Part shown: positions 16,601 through 24,826 of the stretch, in pieces
Layout: each line of letters begins with the position of its first letter
Position numbering within the stretch: the stretch's first letter is position 1
Source of the DNA: Phycisphaerales bacterium
Lineage (GTDB): Bacteria > Planctomycetota > Phycisphaerae > Phycisphaerales > UBA1924
Assembly (NCBI GenBank): GCA_020847535.1
Contig: JADLBU010000016.1
Coordinates: forward strand, 81,064-145,063
DNA length: 64,000 nucleotides
Reading direction: 5' to 3'
The notes under the pieces: model-generated
Database searches by the model: none
What the model was told of the DNA's origin: nothing
The model's input: only the letters and a program-made list of their open reading frames with translations
Position numbers and translations under genes: made by a program

Positions 16601-18226
16601 TCAGCGCTCGCTGTCGCAGATTGCGTTCCATGCCTGCCGGACATGCTTCTCGGTGGTTCTGACAGCCCCTATGGCCATCCGGAGCACCACCATCGACTCG
16701 CCCACCGCCCTTGCTCCGTCTTGCCACACCGGCAGCGAGGTGTGGGTGAGATACAGCCTGCCGCTGGCGTTGAGCCTGTTCATCAGTTCTCGGTTGCGAG
16801 CATCAGTGGCCGCAGCCGATTCACCCGCCAACGGCCGCAGCCGGAAGCACACCAGGTTCACGGTTCTCGGTGCGCACGTTTCAAACCGATCATCACCCTT
16901 CACCAGCTCCTCAAACAAGCTCGCCAGCCGCACATGCTCCCGGATGTGCGCCCGCAACCCCTCGATCCCGTAGTGCCGCATCACCAGCCACAGCTTCAGC
17001 GACCGGAACCGTCGCCCCAGCGGCACCTGCCAATCCCGGAAATCCACCACTTCCCCCGACTCGCTCGCCGCGTTCCGCAGGTACTCCGGCGTCACGCTCA
17101 TCGCATCCACGATCGCGCGATGGTCCCGCACCCAGAAGCAGTTGCAATCAAAGTTCGTGAGAAGCCACTTATGCGGGTTGAAGCAGAACGAATCCGCCTC
17201 GGCGATCCCATCGATCATCCAGCGGAACTCCGGACAGATGCACGCCGCCCCCGCATGCGCTGCATCCACATGCAGCCAGATGCTCCCTTCCCCTACCCCA
17301 TCTCGTGGCACAGGCATCCTGCCTGTATCTACCTCCTCTACCGCCCTGATCGCCCCCGCAACCCCCGAGATCGAATCCACCGCCGTCGATCCCGTCGTCC
17401 CCACCGAAGCACACACAAAGAAAGGAACGCGCCCGCGAGCCAGATCCTCACGCATCATCCGATCCAACTCCCCCACATCGATCGCATGCTCCGGTCCCGT
17501 CGGAACCAGCCGCAGCCCCTCGCGATCCGATGCATCCAGGCACACGCCGCAGATGATCCCCGCCTTCAGGATCGATGAGTGCGCCTGCTCGCTCGCGTAC
17601 GCAACAAGCTGCGTTCCCCGCGCACGCGCCCCCACCCGCCTCTTCGCCGCAATCATCGCCACCAACGCCGCCTCGCTCGCAGTCCCCTGAATCACACCTC
17701 CGCCTCTCTGTGCCGGCTCCTCCTGATGTGCCCTTTGCCCTTTGCCAATTTGCCCCTTTCGGCCCGACAAAAACACCTCCGGCAACCCAACCGCCCCCCC
17801 CATCCAATCCAAAACCCTGATCTCCAACTCAGTGCATGCCGGGCTCGTCTGCCACAGCATCCCCTGCACACCAAGCCCCGCGCTCAAGAGCTCACCCAGC
17901 ACCCCCGGCCCCGAGACATTCGACGGGACGTACGCGTAGAAGTTCGGCGATTGCCAGTTCGTCAGCCCCGGCACGATCAATCGGTCCAGCTCCCCGAACA
18001 CCCCATCCCACCCCGCCGCATCCATCCCATCCGCAGGCGCATGCTCGGGCAATCGTGAGAGCAGGTCCCCCGGCTTGGCCTGCGACATCACAGGCAGCAA
18101 ATCGACCTGCTGCCAGTAGTCGGCGATCCAGTCGATGAAGCGATGACCCAGCCTGCGGAACTCATCCCGCGACATGTGCGGTTGTAGCGCCGAGCTTGTA
18201 TTGTCGTCGGGCGGTGGTATCGTCAC
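16601..18226 (-). CDS. PLP-dependent group II amino-acid decarboxylase carrying two different translated repeats
   Basis: A 541-residue pyridoxal-phosphate enzyme of the aromatic-L-amino-acid/glutamate decarboxylase family; it removes CO2 from an amino acid in the cytosol. Markers: SPNFYAYVPSNVSGPGVLGE near residue 95, GGGVIQGTASEAALVA, IWLHVDAAHAG, and the PLP lysine in FNPHKWLLTNF at about residue 352. Two segments are foreign to the family. KGQIGKGQRAHQEEP at about 155-169 lies between VFLSG and GGGVIQGT. VDTGRMPVPRDGVG at about 298-311 lies just before the IWLHVDAAHAG strand. Both are dispersed repeats read in frame and sit in surface-loop positions. The substrate is unknown (tryptophan, tyrosine or similar). 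Confidence 0.9.
   Translation of the reverse strand: MTIPPPDDNTSSALQPHMSRDEFRRLGHRFIDWIADYWQQVDLLPVMSQAKPGDLLSRLPEHAPADGMDAAGWDGVFGELDRLIVPGLTNWQSPNFYAYVPSNVSGPGVLGELLSAGLGVQGMLWQTSPACTELEIRVLDWMGGAVGLPEVFLSGRKGQIGKGQRAHQEEPAQRGGGVIQGTASEAALVAMIAAKRRVGARARGTQLVAYASEQAHSSILKAGIICGVCLDASDREGLRLVPTGPEHAIDVGELDRMMREDLARGRVPFFVCASVGTTGSTAVDSISGVAGAIRAVEEVDTGRMPVPRDGVGEGSIWLHVDAAHAGAACICPEFRWMIDGIAEADSFCFNPHKWLLTNFDCNCFWVRDHRAIVDAMSVTPEYLRNAASESGEVVDFRDWQVPLGRRFRSLKLWLVMRHYGIEGLRAHIREHVRLASLFEELVKGDDRFETCAPRTVNLVCFRLRPLAGESAAATDARNRELMNRLNASGRLYLTHTSLPVWQDGARAVGESMVVLRMAIGAVRTTEKHVRQAWNAICDSER
17291..17335. repeat. dispersed palindrome (GGCACAGGCATCCTGCC family) inside the decarboxylase gene
   Basis: Contains ACAGGCATCCTGCCTGT, an inverted repeat of 7 bases around TCC, preceded by CCCTACCCCATCTCGTGGC. 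The copy at 40081-40125 shares 36 bases with it, on the other strand. It is translated as TGRMPVPR in the decarboxylase. Confidence 0.85.
17727..17762. repeat. heptamer repeat block inside the decarboxylase gene
   Basis: CCCTTTG, CCCTTTG, CCAATTTG, CCCCTTT on the plus strand; read on the minus strand as KGQIGKGQR followed by AHQEE. Homologous in sequence, order and frame to the block at 13692-13732 in the mutase gene. Confidence 0.85.
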
Positions 18227-18301
18227 GGCGGCAGTCTACGCGATCGCGTTGCATCACGATCCTCCCGGATGCGGCGCGCCACAGCGCTGCTCTTGGAGAT
18301 G

Positions 18302-18994
18302 TCAGCGTCGCCGCCGCAAGACGATGATGCCCGTGATTCCGACCGCCAGCGCCCCGGGGGTTGGGATGGGAATCTGGATGGGCGTGTTGGGCGTCGTCTC
18401 GTACGCCCACATGAGCGGGTTGGTCCAGTTCTCGTAGAGGATCCAGCCGTAGTTGTAGGAAGCGGGGCCCGTTTTGATCCTGACACCGAGGTAGGCGAGC
18501 GGGGCGATCAGGGGGGTTCCGCCGTTCATTTCGAAGGAGAAGGGCAGGGCGAGATAATGTAGGCCATAGCGCTTCCATGTGTACGACGAATCAACAAATT
18601 CGCCCGGTGCGAATTCATTCAGCGGGATCGTCGTGAGAGGCCCTCCATTCCAGAAATACGTCTTGAAGTCTTCGTTCCATGCGAGTTCAGTTCCTGGGTC
18701 GCCTATCAACTCGAAATTGCCTGGACTTGAGCCGGTGAATCCGTACGAAAACCAATTCAGCAGCTTGCCAGGGCCGGCATCGCCGGTCTGGAGTGGCGAT
18801 TGTCGGATATCAAGGTATGTGCCGTAGAGGGGATTACCGTCTCCGAGATAGATCGTCCGCGTCCATTGGAAAGTGCCATCGCGGTTATCAGAGACTACGA
18901 CTTCAGCCCGGGCAGCCCCAGCCGACAGTAGAATCGCAGCACCCGCCACCGCTGCGGCCTGACACGTCGGCAGTTTTCGGCCTTTGTTGAGCAT
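18302..18994 (-). CDS. exported protein with PEP-CTERM-like sorting tail
   Basis: A 230-residue protein with a signal peptide (MLNKGRKLPTCQAAAVAGAA, ending near ARAE at about residue 30). It ends in IPTPGALAVGITGIIVLRRRR, a Pro-x-Pro motif, a hydrophobic helix and four arginines. That ending matches the layout of PEP-CTERM signals that are cleaved and sorted by an exosortase. The middle is beta-rich with no recognised domain. ATG 18994 has GAGG five bases ahead and gives a good signal peptide; an upstream GTG would add five residues. Confidence 0.75.
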   Translation of the reverse strand: MLNKGRKLPTCQAAAVAGAAILLSAGAARAEVVVSDNRDGTFQWTRTIYLGDGNPLYGTYLDIRQSPLQTGDAGPGKLLNWFSYGFTGSSPGNFELIGDPGTELAWNEDFKTYFWNGGPLTTIPLNEFAPGEFVDSSYTWKRYGLHYLALPFSFEMNGGTPLIAPLAYLGVRIKTGPASYNYGWILYENWTNPLMWAYETTPNTPIQIPIPTPGALAVGITGIIVLRRRR

Positions 18995-19056
18995 TGACAC
19001 CTCGCACACTCATTCTGCCACACGACGCCACGTCAGACAACGGAATCTGAACCGAA

Positions 19057-20556
19057 TTACGGACAACCGGGCTCTTCGCTGCGGGTGAGTGCATCCATGG
19101 CCTCCGCGTCGGTGCATGGACCCAAATCAAGGCTTCCGGCCATGAAGTAGTAGCCTGTGAATTTCTGATGGTCTCGGATGTCGACATCGTTGTCCTGATC
19201 CATGTCGCCGTGGGCGTAGTTACATCCGCTCGTGAGCCCGTTGTGACAGTTGTACTGGGCGGTGAAGTCGGTCAGATCCTGCGAGTTCACGACGCCGTCG
19301 CCGTTGAAATCGCCTCGCTGGATGATGCCGAAGTCATAGACTCGCTTGACACGTTCCATGACTTTCATGCTCTCGGCGTTGTTTGGATTGACGACATATG
19401 CAACGAAGCCGCGCTGAGTCCAGTCGAGCACGCCACGAACCGTCTCGGTTTCCATATACGCGCGGAACGGGTCGAGGACAACCGCAAGTTCGGTACTTGA
19501 GGCGACATTTGAGACATCCCATGTCTTGGTAGGGTCTCGGTCGAAGAGCACGTTACCAAACGCGATCGCAGGCGCCTGAGTCGCGCGATCCATGTCGATC
19601 ATCCCGGGGCCCTCCGGACCGCCGCCCAAGTCGACGGATGGGATCGACTCCATTCCCAGGAAGTGAGGAGTGCCCGGTCCGCTTCGATAGAGGGGGCAGT
19701 AGGCGAGTTCGATGAAGTCGCCGAAGAAGTTGTTGGGTGAGATCTGCGCAGCCGAATCGAGCCAGTAGCGCTTGATGCCCAGATCCTGCCAGGGCTTGAT
19801 CGTCGCATCGAAGGTGCACACATCGGTCAGGCTGAACGGGGATGGCGAGTGGACTTCGCAAGCGGCGTAGGGGCACCCGGCGATCTTGGACCCGGCGGGG
19901 CTGAGGCAGTTCGCAGTCGCCTGCACGGTGTCGTAGGGAAAGTAATTGTCGGGGTATCCCTGGCTGGGGCCCAGGCAGCGGGTCGTGGGGTTGTTCATCG
20001 TGGGGAACGAGCCGTAGATCTCGATCCAAGCATCGGGGTGCTGGCCCAGCCACTCGCCGATCAGGGTTTCCAGCTCTTCACGCTTGTCCTCTTGCATGGT
20101 CGCCCACTGCGAGCTGGCGAGGAATTCCTGGCCTGCATCGGAACCATCAGTCAATCTGCCGCCCCAGATGGATCCGGCGGGCGCGTAGAGGATGAAGCGT
20201 CGGAAGCCGGCGGCCCAGGCATCGTTGAGATGGCCCGAGAGCACACCGACGCCCGTGAGCCCGTTCTCAAGGGCGCAGTTGGGATCGTCGATGGGATCGC
20301 ACCAGTATTCGTTAAGGCCGCGATAGTTGGATTCGTTGATGTTGGAGCAGTAGCTGCCGTTGAACAGCATGAAAACGACGCCTGGGAGGCGGTTGGGCGT
20401 CCAGTCGGGGTTGACGATCCACGACGTGTTGGGTTGCAAGTACGGAATGCCATCGCATGGGGTGTGGGGGATGGCGCATTGCTGGCCGAGAGCGAGCGGC
20501 GCGGGAAGTAGAGAGGATAGTGCGATGCTGGCTCGGGAGATGGTGGGGCGATTCAT
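19057..20556 (-). CDS. secreted protein of unknown function with C-terminal dockerin-like repeats
   Basis: A 499-residue exported protein with a signal peptide ending at ALGQQ (about residue 25). The middle 350 residues are Cys- and aromatic-rich, with no domain I can name. The end carries two calcium-binding dockerin-type loops, GDFNGDGVVNSQDLTDF and GDMDQDNDVDIRDHQKF, and closes with EEPGCP. GGAGG lies six bases before the ATG at 20556. The dockerin end suggests attachment to a partner or to the cell surface. Confidence 0.75.
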   Translation of the reverse strand: MNRPTISRASIALSSLLPAPLALGQQCAIPHTPCDGIPYLQPNTSWIVNPDWTPNRLPGVVFMLFNGSYCSNINESNYRGLNEYWCDPIDDPNCALENGLTGVGVLSGHLNDAWAAGFRRFILYAPAGSIWGGRLTDGSDAGQEFLASSQWATMQEDKREELETLIGEWLGQHPDAWIEIYGSFPTMNNPTTRCLGPSQGYPDNYFPYDTVQATANCLSPAGSKIAGCPYAACEVHSPSPFSLTDVCTFDATIKPWQDLGIKRYWLDSAAQISPNNFFGDFIELAYCPLYRSGPGTPHFLGMESIPSVDLGGGPEGPGMIDMDRATQAPAIAFGNVLFDRDPTKTWDVSNVASSTELAVVLDPFRAYMETETVRGVLDWTQRGFVAYVVNPNNAESMKVMERVKRVYDFGIIQRGDFNGDGVVNSQDLTDFTAQYNCHNGLTSGCNYAHGDMDQDNDVDIRDHQKFTGYYFMAGSLDLGPCTDAEAMDALTRSEEPGCP

Positions 20557-20915
20557 GGGGATCCTCCACATGAGCTGGCGCGCGAAGCCACGAACGCGAC
20601 CCCGAGGCCGACTCGTTGGTTCATCGATGCGCGGGATGAGTGCTTGCGAAGAAGCAGTTGGGCTGGTTCAAGATTGGAAGGCACCCCCCGTTGAACTGAC
20701 GGACCTGTCGGACGCGCGAAAGAACATCGCGAGCCACACCTGTTCATACAGCCGCGAGCCAGTCGAGGTTGCACAGGAAGTTGGAGATTAATCGGCGCGT
20801 GATTCACTCTGCCTGGATCGCATGACGTAATTTCGCTCGCCCGAGACGCTTCTCGCGTGCGCAACCTCTTTGCTTCCTCCCTACCGTGCGACTTATCACA
20901 TCCACACCGATCACC
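20557..20915. other. intergenic region between the dockerin-ended gene and plsY
   Basis: About 360 bases between divergent genes. No RNA gene, palindrome or tandem repeat was found; the base composition is less GC-rich than the genes around it. It should contain the two promoters. Confidence 0.45.
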
Positions 20916-21665
20916 ATGCCCACAGCCCACCTCAACACCCAATCCTGGCTTCTCCTCATCCTCGCCGGCTACCTCATCGGTTCCATCCCCTGGGGCCTCC
21001 TGATCGCCCGCGCCAACGGCATCGACATCCGCAAGCACGGATCCGGCAACATCGGCGCCACCAACGTCGGTCGCGTCGTCGGCCGCAAGTGGGGCCTCCT
21101 CTGCTTCTTCCTCGACATGCTCAAGGGCGCCATCCCTGTCCTGCTCGCCGGCTACTTCTCAGGCCTCCTCGGCAACGTCCTCATCCCACCCGACCAAGCC
21201 GCCTGGTGGCTCGCTGTCATGGCCTCACCCATCCTCGGCCACATCCTCAACCCCTGGCTCCGCTTCAAGGGCGGCAAGGGTGTCGCCACATCACTCGGCG
21301 CGCTCCTGGGCATGTATCCAGTCCTCACCATCCCCGGACTGCTCGCGTTCGCGACCTGGCTCGCCGCCGCGATCAAGTGGCGATACGTCAGCCTCGCCTC
21401 ATTGCTCGCCGCCGCCGCCCTCCCCCTCCTGGTCGCCGCCTACCTACTCCTCAAGCTCCGCCCCGCCTCCGAAAGCCTCCCACCCCTCGATCACTACATC
21501 CGTCACGCCGGCCTCCTGATCGCCCTTGCGATCGTCCTCTGCGCGCTGGTCTTCTGGACCCACCGCACCAACATCCAGCGCCTCCGTGCCGGCACCGAGA
21601 ACCGCATCGGCCACAGCCGCGCCAAGAAGCACGCCGAGGCCGGCGCCTCAGCCGACGCCCGATAA
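20916..21665 (+). CDS. plsY: glycerol-3-phosphate acyltransferase PlsY
   Basis: Integral membrane enzyme that transfers the acyl group of acyl-phosphate to glycerol-3-phosphate, the first step of phospholipid synthesis. About 249 residues with five or more hydrophobic segments. The three family motifs are visible: GSIPWGLLIAR near residue 22, SGNIGATNVGR near 43, and FKGGKGVATSLG near 115. ATG 20916 is preferred to a GTG at 20886. The tail after residue 235 is charged and not conserved, and the protein is longer than typical PlsY (about 200) by a loop before the last helix. Confidence 0.95.
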   Translation: MPTAHLNTQSWLLLILAGYLIGSIPWGLLIARANGIDIRKHGSGNIGATNVGRVVGRKWGLLCFFLDMLKGAIPVLLAGYFSGLLGNVLIPPDQAAWWLAVMASPILGHILNPWLRFKGGKGVATSLGALLGMYPVLTIPGLLAFATWLAAAIKWRYVSLASLLAAAALPLLVAAYLLLKLRPASESLPPLDHYIRHAGLLIALAIVLCALVFWTHRTNIQRLRAGTENRIGHSRAKKHAEAGASADAR

Positions 21666-21820
21666 CACATCGCACCAGCCCTCCCCCCCAGCACCTTCCG
21701 CAGCCCCTGCGCGATTCCGGTCCCACGCGCGAACCTTCCCCCACTCGCCCTCAACGCAAGCCCCCGCGTGTCCGATCCTTGTGTTAGCCCTCCCTACGGG
21801 CATCACGCGAAGGGACTCGC

Positions 21821-22120
21821 ATGAGCTTCAGGATTACGGATGGAAGTTGGGGTCGGGAAGAAAGTGTCGCCGCCGCGCCAAGCTCCTTGGAGGACATGCG
21901 CGACCGTCTCCCATTCCCCACAGAGGCCTGGCGCCGCATGCTGAGCCCCGGTCGCCAGGACTCCCGCTCCGCATCCAATCGCAAGCCTCACCCCGCCGAG
22001 CTCGCCCTTGCCGATGTCGAGCGCCACTTCGCCCGCGCGGTGATCTCGATCAACGAGCTCATGGACAGCCAGGCCCGGGAACTCGACGCACCCGACGACT
22101 GGCGCCCCCGCGCAGCCTGA
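21821..22120 (+). CDS. small hypothetical protein
   Basis: A 99-residue soluble protein preceded by GAAGGGA seven bases before the ATG. The last 45 residues (HPAELALADVERHFARAV onward) look helical; the first half is Ser/Arg-rich. I recognise no family. It lies between plsY and panB, same direction, 114 bases before panB. The ribosome binding site and codon pattern support a real gene. Confidence 0.55.
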   Translation: MSFRITDGSWGREESVAAAPSSLEDMRDRLPFPTEAWRRMLSPGRQDSRSASNRKPHPAELALADVERHFARAVISINELMDSQARELDAPDDWRPRAA

Positions 22121-22186
22121 TTCCTCCCCGGCCCGCACGATATCGACGCCTTGGAACCCGTCGTCGGAGCCACGGCCCCAGCGACC

Positions 22187-22192
22187 ATATAC
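22187..22192 (+). promoter_or_regulatory. candidate -10 box for panB
   Basis: TATACT, 42 bases before the panB ATG at 22235. No clear -35 hexamer. Confidence 0.3.
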
Positions 22193-22234
22193 TCACGTTC
22201 CCGGATCGCCCCCAGCCGGCGAACCGAGGCACGC

Positions 22235-23242
22235 ATGAGCAACGCCACCCCACAACAGGGCCTCGTGACGCTCAAGACCATCCGCGCGATGGCCCAGGCC
22301 GGTGAACCGTTCGCCTGCCTCACCTGCTACGACGCCACTACCGCCCGCCTTCTCGAAAAAGCCGGCGTGCCCCTCCTCCTCGTCGGTGACACCGCTGCCG
22401 AAGTCATCCTCGGCTTCACGCGCACCATCGACATGCCTCTGGATGTCCTGCTCGCTCTGACCGCCGCCGTCAAACGCGGCGCTCCGCGCACCGTCGTCAT
22501 GGGCGATATGCCGTTCATGAGTTATCAGGCCGATGATGCCGAGGGCATCCGCAACGCCGGTCGCTTCCTCACCGAAGGGCTCGCCGACATCGTCAAGGTC
22601 GAGGCCGATTCCTCCACCGCGCCCTTGGTCGAAAAAATGGTCCGCGCCGGCATTCCCATCTGCGGCCACGTCGGCAGCCGACCCCAGCGCGCAGCCATCT
22701 CCGCCGGATATGCCAGCGCCGGCCGCACCGCCGATGAAGCCCGACAGATCGTCGCCGATGCGATCGCCCTCGAACAGGCCGGTTGCGGCATGCTCCTGGT
22801 CGAAGCCGTCCCCGATGAGGTCACCGATGCCATCATGCGCGCCACCACCGCGCCGCTCATCGGCATCGGCGCCGGCACCGCCTGCCACGGGCAGGTTCTC
22901 GTCCTCCAGGATGCACTGGGCCTTTCCCAGCACGCGCCCAGGTTCGTTGATCCGGTCGCCCAGCTTTCCGACCACGTGATCGCCGCCGGCCGCGAGTGGA
23001 TCCGCCGAGTTCAGGCAAGAGATCTCGGAGGACACCGTTACACCATGAAGCCCGGCGAATCGACTCGATTCGAAGAGACGGATGGCAGTAGTGGTGGGGA
23101 GGATGCTGGGGCAAGTGGGGTGAGCGGGGGTAGTGATTCGGGTAGCGCCGGTCCCGGGGCTGCACACGCACCCCAGATTCGACCGGCGATCCAAGTCCGA
23201 TCGACGATCGCGGAAACGCGCATCACCGACCGGCATGCCTGA
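22235..23242 (+). CDS. panB: 3-methyl-2-oxobutanoate hydroxymethyltransferase, with a long low-complexity tail
   Basis: Ketopantoate hydroxymethyltransferase: adds a hydroxymethyl group from methylene-THF to alpha-ketoisovalerate in pantothenate/CoA synthesis. Motifs: FACLTCYDATTARLLEKAG, VLLVGDTAAEVILG, GDMPFMSY, ICGHVGSRPQ and IGIGAGTACHGQVLVLQD, all family-typical. The core ends near residue 265, the normal length; the remaining about 70 residues are Gly/Ser/Asp-rich and come from GGGG-rich DNA. The start at ATG 22235 matches family N-termini. Followed by the HtrA gene 12 bases later. Confidence 0.95.
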   Translation: MSNATPQQGLVTLKTIRAMAQAGEPFACLTCYDATTARLLEKAGVPLLLVGDTAAEVILGFTRTIDMPLDVLLALTAAVKRGAPRTVVMGDMPFMSYQADDAEGIRNAGRFLTEGLADIVKVEADSSTAPLVEKMVRAGIPICGHVGSRPQRAAISAGYASAGRTADEARQIVADAIALEQAGCGMLLVEAVPDEVTDAIMRATTAPLIGIGAGTACHGQVLVLQDALGLSQHAPRFVDPVAQLSDHVIAAGREWIRRVQARDLGGHRYTMKPGESTRFEETDGSSGGEDAGASGVSGGSDSGSAGPGAAHAPQIRPAIQVRSTIAETRITDRHA

Positions 23243-23254
23243 CAGGAACGGCAC

Positions 23255-24673
23255 ATGAGGCGATTCGTCGCGTTCGGACCCGCGTTGGTGGTGCTGCTGG
23301 CGACCGCGGTCGCCGTCTTTGCCGTTCCCGCGATGGTCCGGCGAATCGGTGCTGCACAGACCGCCGTCCAGATCGAGCTCGCCCGCCAGACCATCGACCA
23401 GGATGACATCCTCGAGCGCATCAGCCGCGCCACCCGAGCGATCGCCGACAACGTCGAGCCCAGCGTCGTCCACATCGAGGTCATCTCGCCCACCGATGAA
23501 GGCCGACGCGTCTCCTCCAACGGCTCGGGCTGGGTCTACGACACCACCGGCAACATCATCACCAACGCCCACGTCGTCCGAAACGCCCTGACCCTCCAGA
23601 TCCAGTTCTACGACGGACGAGTCGCCGATGCCCAGGTCATCGGCGCGGATCCCTTCACCGATATCGCCGTCATCCGCCCAGCCGATGTCGGCGAGGTGTT
23701 CCCCGCACGCCGCGCCACCGGCGAGCGCCCCCAGCGTGGGGATCGCGTCTACTCCTTCGGCTCACCCTTCGGCTTCAAGTTCTCCATGTCCGAGGGCATC
23801 GTCTCGGCCCTGGGCCGCAGCCCCAACTCCGGCGCAGATTTCGGCGGCTTCACCAACTTCATCCAGACCGACGCCGCCGTCAACCCCGGAAACTCCGGCG
23901 GACCGCTCGTCGATTCCAAGGGCCGCGTCATCGGCATGAACGTCGCGATCGCCAACGCACGCACCACGCGCGGCGAAGAGAACGAGGGTCAGTCCGCCGG
24001 CATCAGCTTCGCCATCCCCCTCGCCACCATCGAGTCGATCGCCGAGCAGCTCATCAAGACCGGCGAGGTTTCGCGCGGCTACCTCGGCCTCCGGTTCGCT
24101 CCAGCCCCCCATCGCGTCGGCCCGGCGGGACGGTTTTCCGGCGTCGGCCTCCTGGTCGAACAGGTCACCCCCGGCGGACCCGCCGATCTGGCCGGCATCA
24201 AGGAGACCGACATCGTCGTCTCGGTCGCAGGTGAACCCGTCGATGAGACCCTCCGCCTCAGGTCCATCACCAGCAGCCACCAGCCCGGCGACAAGCTGAC
24301 CCTGCACGTCTGGCGTGGCGAGGCCTTCATCGATGTCGATGTCACCCTCGGACGCATGCCCTTCCACGTGCTGACAGGCGTCTCACCCTCGCGATTCCTC
24401 CAGGAAGTCCTCGCGACGGTCGCCACCGATTCGGCCGGTGCGGTGCGCCTCCGCTACGTCGATGAGGAAGGCCCCGCCTACGAAGCCGGCCTCCGCGTCG
24501 GAGATGAAGTCTCAAGGGTCGCCGGCCGCTCGATTTCCACGGTCGAGGGCTTTGCCGAATCGCTCATCGACGAAGGCATGCTCGCCGGCAGCGCCGTCAA
24601 GATCACCGTAAAGGGCGCCACCCCTGCCGAAGATCGCCAGGTCGTCCTGAGCATTTCACCCGTCAGGGAATAG
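23255..24673 (+). CDS. HtrA/DegP-like periplasmic serine protease
   Basis: A 472-residue trypsin-like protease with two PDZ domains. An N-terminal hydrophobic helix (residues 5-28) serves as signal or anchor. The catalytic triad is visible: His in IITNAHVVRNA, Asp in DPFTDIAVIRP, Ser in TDAAVNPGNSGGPLVDS. Two PDZ-like segments follow, the first around GLLVEQVTPGGPADLAGIKE and the second near YEAGLRVGDEVSRVAG. Predicted role: quality control of envelope proteins. It lies 12 bases after panB and may be cotranscribed. Confidence 0.93.
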   Translation: MRRFVAFGPALVVLLATAVAVFAVPAMVRRIGAAQTAVQIELARQTIDQDDILERISRATRAIADNVEPSVVHIEVISPTDEGRRVSSNGSGWVYDTTGNIITNAHVVRNALTLQIQFYDGRVADAQVIGADPFTDIAVIRPADVGEVFPARRATGERPQRGDRVYSFGSPFGFKFSMSEGIVSALGRSPNSGADFGGFTNFIQTDAAVNPGNSGGPLVDSKGRVIGMNVAIANARTTRGEENEGQSAGISFAIPLATIESIAEQLIKTGEVSRGYLGLRFAPAPHRVGPAGRFSGVGLLVEQVTPGGPADLAGIKETDIVVSVAGEPVDETLRLRSITSSHQPGDKLTLHVWRGEAFIDVDVTLGRMPFHVLTGVSPSRFLQEVLATVATDSAGAVRLRYVDEEGPAYEAGLRVGDEVSRVAGRSISTVEGFAESLIDEGMLAGSAVKITVKGATPAEDRQVVLSISPVRE

Positions 24674-24725
24674 CCCCGCGATCGCAGCGTTCTCTTTGAT
24701 CCAAGAGTCATGTTTGTACGATCGA

Positions 24726-24826
24726 CGCGTCCCCGCGTCCCCGCGTCCCCGCGTCCCCGCGTCCCCGCGTCCCCGCGTCCCCGCGTCCCCGCGTCCCCGC
24801 GTCCCCGCGTCCCCACGTCCCCGCTA
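24726..24826. repeat. 8-bp tandem array (CGCGTCCC)
   Basis: About 12 nearly perfect copies of CGCGTCCC between the convergent htrA-like gene and the coiled-coil gene, ending on the latter's stop codon. It is not a CRISPR: units are contiguous and without spacers. Confidence 0.9.

Noticed and set aside
22193..23572. Minus-strand frame of 459 codons opposite panB and the protease gene
   Set aside because: Gly/Asp-rich shadow crossing two well-supported genes.
24726..24826. Possible CRISPR array
   Set aside because: Eight-base contiguous units with no spacers and no cas genes.
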